Below are positions 60,367 through 64,000 of a stretch of DNA of 64,000 nucleotides, piece after piece (position 1 is the first letter of the stretch; the number at the start of each line of letters is the position of its first letter). The position numbers were made by a program, and so were the translations under genes. Under the pieces are notes generated by a model that saw only the letters and a program-made list of their open reading frames with translations, was not told the DNA's origin and did not search any database. This stretch comes from Prosapia bicincta (Eukaryota > Arthropoda > Insecta > Hemiptera > Cercopidae): the NCBI GenBank assembly GCA_036971475.1, contig JBAIZL010000002.1, positions 332,767,320 to 332,831,319 on the forward strand, in the 5' to 3' direction.

Positions 60367-60440
60367 ACTTTGCAAAACTGTTTTCTTATATTCACTTATC
60401 ACTTTCACTATATGTACTTAAACAAGAGTCTTACTTGGTA

Positions 60441-60492
60441 TTTAAGCGAGTAAACTTTCAAAGATTGGTCGTATCTCCATCATCGGGCATCA
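60441..60492 (-). ncRNA. Hammerhead-like motif, family 4, left arm
   Basis: Minus strand: core CCGATGA, stem II GGAGAT/ATCTTT, then GAAAGTTTACTC. Stem I GC/GC only. Confidence 0.4.
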
Positions 60493-60706
60493 CTGACGGG
60501 GGGTTGTAATTGACTGCAGCTGTGTGGAATTTCCGTTGTCACAAGGTGTACCGTTATTGTTCTATTTTCGGATTCACTGCACCGTGGGAGTCTTTTAAGT
60601 TTGTCTAAGTTCAAGTCTTTTAAGAATCCGGAAATAGAACTATAACGGTACGCCTTGTGACAACGGAAATTCTACACAGCTGCAGTCAACTACAACCCCC
60701 GGTCAG

Positions 60707-60757
60707 TTATGCCCGATGATGGAGATACGACCAATCTTTGAAAGTTAACTTGCATAA
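60707..60757 (+). ncRNA. Hammerhead-like motif, family 4, right arm
   Basis: Stem I TTATGC pairs with GCATAA (six pairs). The core is CCGATGA, one base from consensus at the U4 position. Stem II GGAGAT/ATCTTT (two G-T), GAAA, and the palindromic stem III AGTTAACT complete the fold. The U4 change is shared by the two copies here, so it may be a family trait. Confidence 0.5.
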
Positions 60758-60967
60758 ATAAGCCAGATAGAGGGTTTATTTATAGAAATAAGTGAGATGT
60801 AACTTCGTAACACATACAGTTGTTTAACTCGTATCTATTGCTAAGTAACTGATAATAATGTTATACAGGCTCGAGTACCGTTCGCTCTTTATTGTTCTGA
60901 ATAGCACATATTTCCCAGAACGAACGCATTAATACCTAAACACTGAACAAATGCAAATATAACTTAC

Positions 60968-60973
60968 CGCCAT
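60968..60973 (-). CDS. Globin, exon 1 coding part (Met-Ala)
   Basis: ATG GCG is followed at once by donor GTAAGTT. The two codons join in phase 0 to exon 2, giving MAITENDIKLIRESW as the N-terminus and a total length of 154 residues, the usual size for a single-domain globin. A 36-base leader (60974-61009) precedes it. The reading frame is not open upstream. This start is chosen because donor, phase and protein length all fit. Intron 1 is then 11.1 kb. Confidence 0.75.
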
Positions 60974-61006
60974 TTTATATTGTACAGCTTCACTTTGTCT
61001 TCATTC

Positions 61007-61041
61007 ACTGATCACTCTACACTGACTAGCTAAGTGTTATA
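61007..61041 (-). promoter_or_regulatory. Globin core promoter: TATA box and TCAGT initiator
   Basis: TATAAC begins at 61041 (minus strand). TCAGT lies at 61011-61007 with its A 32 bases downstream of the TATA start, the usual arthropod spacing. A second TCAGT at 61024-61020 is too close to the TATA box. Confidence 0.6.
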
Positions 61042-61647
61042 ATTCTGCGTTCACTTAAGTAGGCACGTCCTTCTGTCCACCTTCTTCTCCCCCCCCCCCG
61101 TCAAGCTGCGATTCATTCATGACTGAAATAGTCTCCCTGTTGACGGAAAATTTCGTAAAATCAGTTTTTTTTATTTGAAGGTTTATCTGTCTGTAAGTTT
61201 AATGTTAAACGTCGAACAGATTTATAATTTTTTTTTTAATTTGAATATTTATGAGAACAGTATAATTTGTTGATTTATTTTCCAACCATTTTTTAGAGGT
61301 ACCTATTAAGTCTAAGATATAAGACTTTTTTAATTTTAAAGGTAGTTCAAGCCTACAGCAAATATATGTTTCGATAATTATACAGGAAAGGGATGAACAG
61401 GGTGGGTTTATTATAGGCCTATTGCGTTATTATAAGTTTAATTTAAACCCCAAAAAAATGATAAATTGCAGTATTCAATAAAATAATAATAAAAAATTCA
61501 ATAAATGTGTTTAAATAGTAATGAAAAAGAACAAAATTTAGAAATATCTATATATTCCATTAAACTTTGAATTGTTTTACAAAATGGGTAGTCAACTTAA
61601 TAAATCAATGATTTGCCGAACTTATAATTTTATTAAAATCATTTTTA
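61042..61647. other. Upstream of the globin promoter
   Basis: A C run at about 61088-61099 is the only striking feature. The rest is AT-rich without recognised genes. Confidence 0.45.
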
Positions 61648-64000
61648 ACCCTTACAGTTAGACTCATACGTGGCTAGGATCTAACAACCCATACAGTTAG
61701 ACTCATACGTGGCTAGGATCTAACAACCCATACAGTTAGACTTATACGTGGCTAGGATCTAACAACCCATACAGTTAGACTCATACGTGGCTAGGATCTA
61801 ACAACCCATACAGTTAGACTCATAGGTGGCTAAGATCTAACAATCCATACAGTTAGACTCATGCGTGGATAGGATTTAACAACCCATACAGTTAGACTCA
61901 TACGTGGCTATGATCTAACAACCCATACAGTTAGACTCATACGTGGCTGGGATCTAACAACCCATACAGTTAGACTCATGCGTGGCTAAGATCTAACAAC
62001 CCTTACAGTTAGACTCATACGTGGCTAGGATCTAACAACCCTTACAATTAGACTCATGCGTGGCTAGGATCTAACAACCCTTACAGTTAGACTCATGCGT
62101 GGCTAGGATCTAACAACCCATACAGTTAGACTCATGCGTGGCTAGGATCTAACAACCCTTACAGTTAGACTCATGCGTGGTTAGGATCTAACAACCCTTA
62201 CAGTTAGACTCATGCGTGGCTAGGATCTAACAACCCCTACAGTTAGACTCATACGTGGCTAGGATCTAACAACCCATACAGTTAGACTCATGCGTGGCTA
62301 GGATCTCATACAGTTAGACTCATGCGTGGCTAGGATCTAACAACCCATACAGTTAGACTCATGCGTGGCTAGGATCTAACAACCCTTACAGTTAGACTCA
62401 TGCGTGGCTAGGATCTAACAACCCTTACAGTTAGACTCATGCGTGGCTAGGCTCTAACAACCCTTACAGTTAGACTCATACGTGGCTAGGATCTAACAAC
62501 CCATACAGTTAGACTCATGCGTGGCTAGGATCTAACAACCCTTACAATTAGACTCATGCGTGGCTGGGATCTAACAACCCTTACAGTTAGACTCATACGT
62601 GGCTAGGATTTAACAACCCATACAGTTAGACTCATGCGTGGCTAAGATCTAACAACCCATACAGTTAGACTCATGCGTGGCTACGATCTAACAACCCATA
62701 CAGTTAGACTCATACGTGGCTAGGATCTAACAACCCATACAGTTAGACTCATGCGTGTCTAGGATCTAACAACCCTTACAGTTAGACTCATGCGTGGCTA
62801 GGATCTAACAACCCATACAGTTAGACTCATGCGTGGCTAGGATCTAACCACCCATACAGTTAGACTCATGCGTGGCTAGGATCTAACAACCCATACACTT
62901 AGACTCATACGTGGCTAGGAACTAACAACCCATACAGTTAGACTCATACGTGACTAGGATCTAACAACCCATACAGTTAGACTCATACGTGACTAGGATC
63001 TAACAGCCCATACAGTTAGACTCATACGTGGCTAGGATCTAACAACCCATACAGTTAGACTCATGCGTGGCTAGGATCTAACAACCCATACAGTTAGACT
63101 CATACGTGGCTAGGATCTAACAACCGATACAGTTAGACTCATGCGTGGCTAGGATCTCATACAGTTAGACTCATGCGTGGCTAAGATCTAACAACCCATA
63201 CAGTTAGACTCATGCGTGGCTAAGATCTAACAACCCATACAGTTAGACTCATGCGTGGCTAGGATCTAACAACCCATACAGTTAGACTCATACGTGGCTA
63301 GGATCTAACAACCCTTACAGTTAGACTCATACGTGGCTAGGATCTAACAACCCATACAGTTAGACTCATACGTGGCTAGGATCTAACAACCCATACAGTT
63401 AGACTCATGCGTGGCTAGGATCTAACAACCCTTACAGTTAGACTCATGCGTGGCTAGGATCTAACAACCCATACAGTTAGACTCATGTGTGGCTAGGATC
63501 TAACAACCCATACAGTTAGACTGATACGTGGCTAGGATCTAACAACCCATACAGTTAGACTCATACGTGGCTAGGATCTAACAACCCATACAGTTAGACT
63601 CATGCGTGGCTAGGATCTAACAACCCTTACAGTTAGACTCATGCGTGGCTAGGATCTATTAACCCATACAGTTAGACTCATACATGGCTAGGATCTAACA
63701 ACCCATACAGTTAGACTCATGCGTGGCTAGGATCTTACAACCCATACAGTTAGACTCATGCGTGGCTAGGATCTAACAACCCATACAGTTAGACTCATAC
63801 ATGGCTAGGATCTAACAACCCATACAGTTAGACTCATACATGGCTAGGATCTAACAACCCATACAGTTAGACTCATACATGGCTAGGATCTAACAACCCA
63901 TACAGTTAGACTCATACGTGGCTAGGATCTAACAACCCATACAGTTAGACTCAGACGTGGCTATAATCTAACAACCCATACAGTTAGACTCATACGTGGC
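61648..64000. repeat. 39-bp tandem satellite, about 60 copies, continues past the window
   Basis: The unit reads CATACAGTTAGACTCATACG followed by TGGCTAGGATCTAACAACC. It contains GTTAGA and its reverse complement TCTAAC 16 bases apart. Main variants are CATACG/CATGCG and CCATAC/CCTTAC. All six frames have stops, so it is not coding. Two units lack the same 7 bases (AACAACC), near 62307 and 63158. Confidence 0.98.

Larger units (their letters stand above)
60400..60775. repeat. Palindromic Penelope terminal repeats, fourth family
   Basis: Arms of about 150 bp (60440-60595 and 60625-60770) are inverted copies with a short spacer. They match the terminal repeat at 21060-21240. Each arm contains a hammerhead-like motif. 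Confidence 0.85.

Noticed and set aside
60119..60367. 82-codon frame with long Tyr-Ile runs
   Set aside because: Produced by reading through (TA)n tracts.
61648..64000. CRISPR array or coding repeat
   Set aside because: Units are directly adjacent without spacers, every frame has stops, and the genome is an animal.

Overview
The window is AT-rich animal DNA with long introns, spliced genes and dense transposable elements. The gene content (a 154-residue globin with the two classical globin introns, TATA plus arthropod TCAGT initiator) and the transposon types (Penelope-like, pogo/Tigger, hAT with BED finger, Helitron, a tRNA-derived SINE) point to an insect. I cannot name the species; a large hemipteran-type genome is only a guess. 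Most long open frames here are transposon remnants, simple-sequence translations or chance.

Two host genes can be assembled. On the + strand, three phase-compatible exons (1511-1666, 11827-11999, 21602-21793) form the 3' part of a conserved-looking gene that I do not recognise; its 5' end is outside the window or not visible. On the - strand a complete globin gene runs from a core promoter near 61041 to a stop at 41009: exon 1 encodes only Met-Ala, followed by exons at 49818-49906, 43713-43941 and 41009-41149, with introns at positions equivalent to B12.2 and G7.0. About 20 kb of intron in this gene is largely transposon debris.

Layout: 1-12 kb holds a SINE, a Tigger remnant, a 2.9-kb hAT element carrying a nested TTAA-flanked element, a pogo-like element and a palindromic Penelope terminus, mostly in intron 1 of the + strand gene. 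12.2-21.5 kb is an island of at least four Penelope-like element (PLE) families between long (TA)n tracts, including a 642-codon reverse transcriptase/GIY-YIG frame. 21.8-38 kb is mostly featureless, with duplications, an inverted pair of NSD-type PHD fragments, a piggyBac-like element and a Tigger1-like element. 38-50 kb holds pogo, a MITE, hAT, mariner and a PLE with 1-kb inverted arms. 50-61 kb holds a Harbinger-type N-terminal fragment, a Helitron, a second SINE, two hAT elements and more PLE termini. 61.65-64 kb is a 39-bp tandem satellite that continues past the window.

The most interesting theme is a set of small hammerhead-ribozyme-like motifs in the terminal repeats of many different PLE families, usually in inverted pairs. 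Hammerheads in PLEs are already known as a class. The diversity here, the compensatory changes in stem II, and a family in which the stop codon of the PLE reading frame is part of the ribozyme core deserve a second look.
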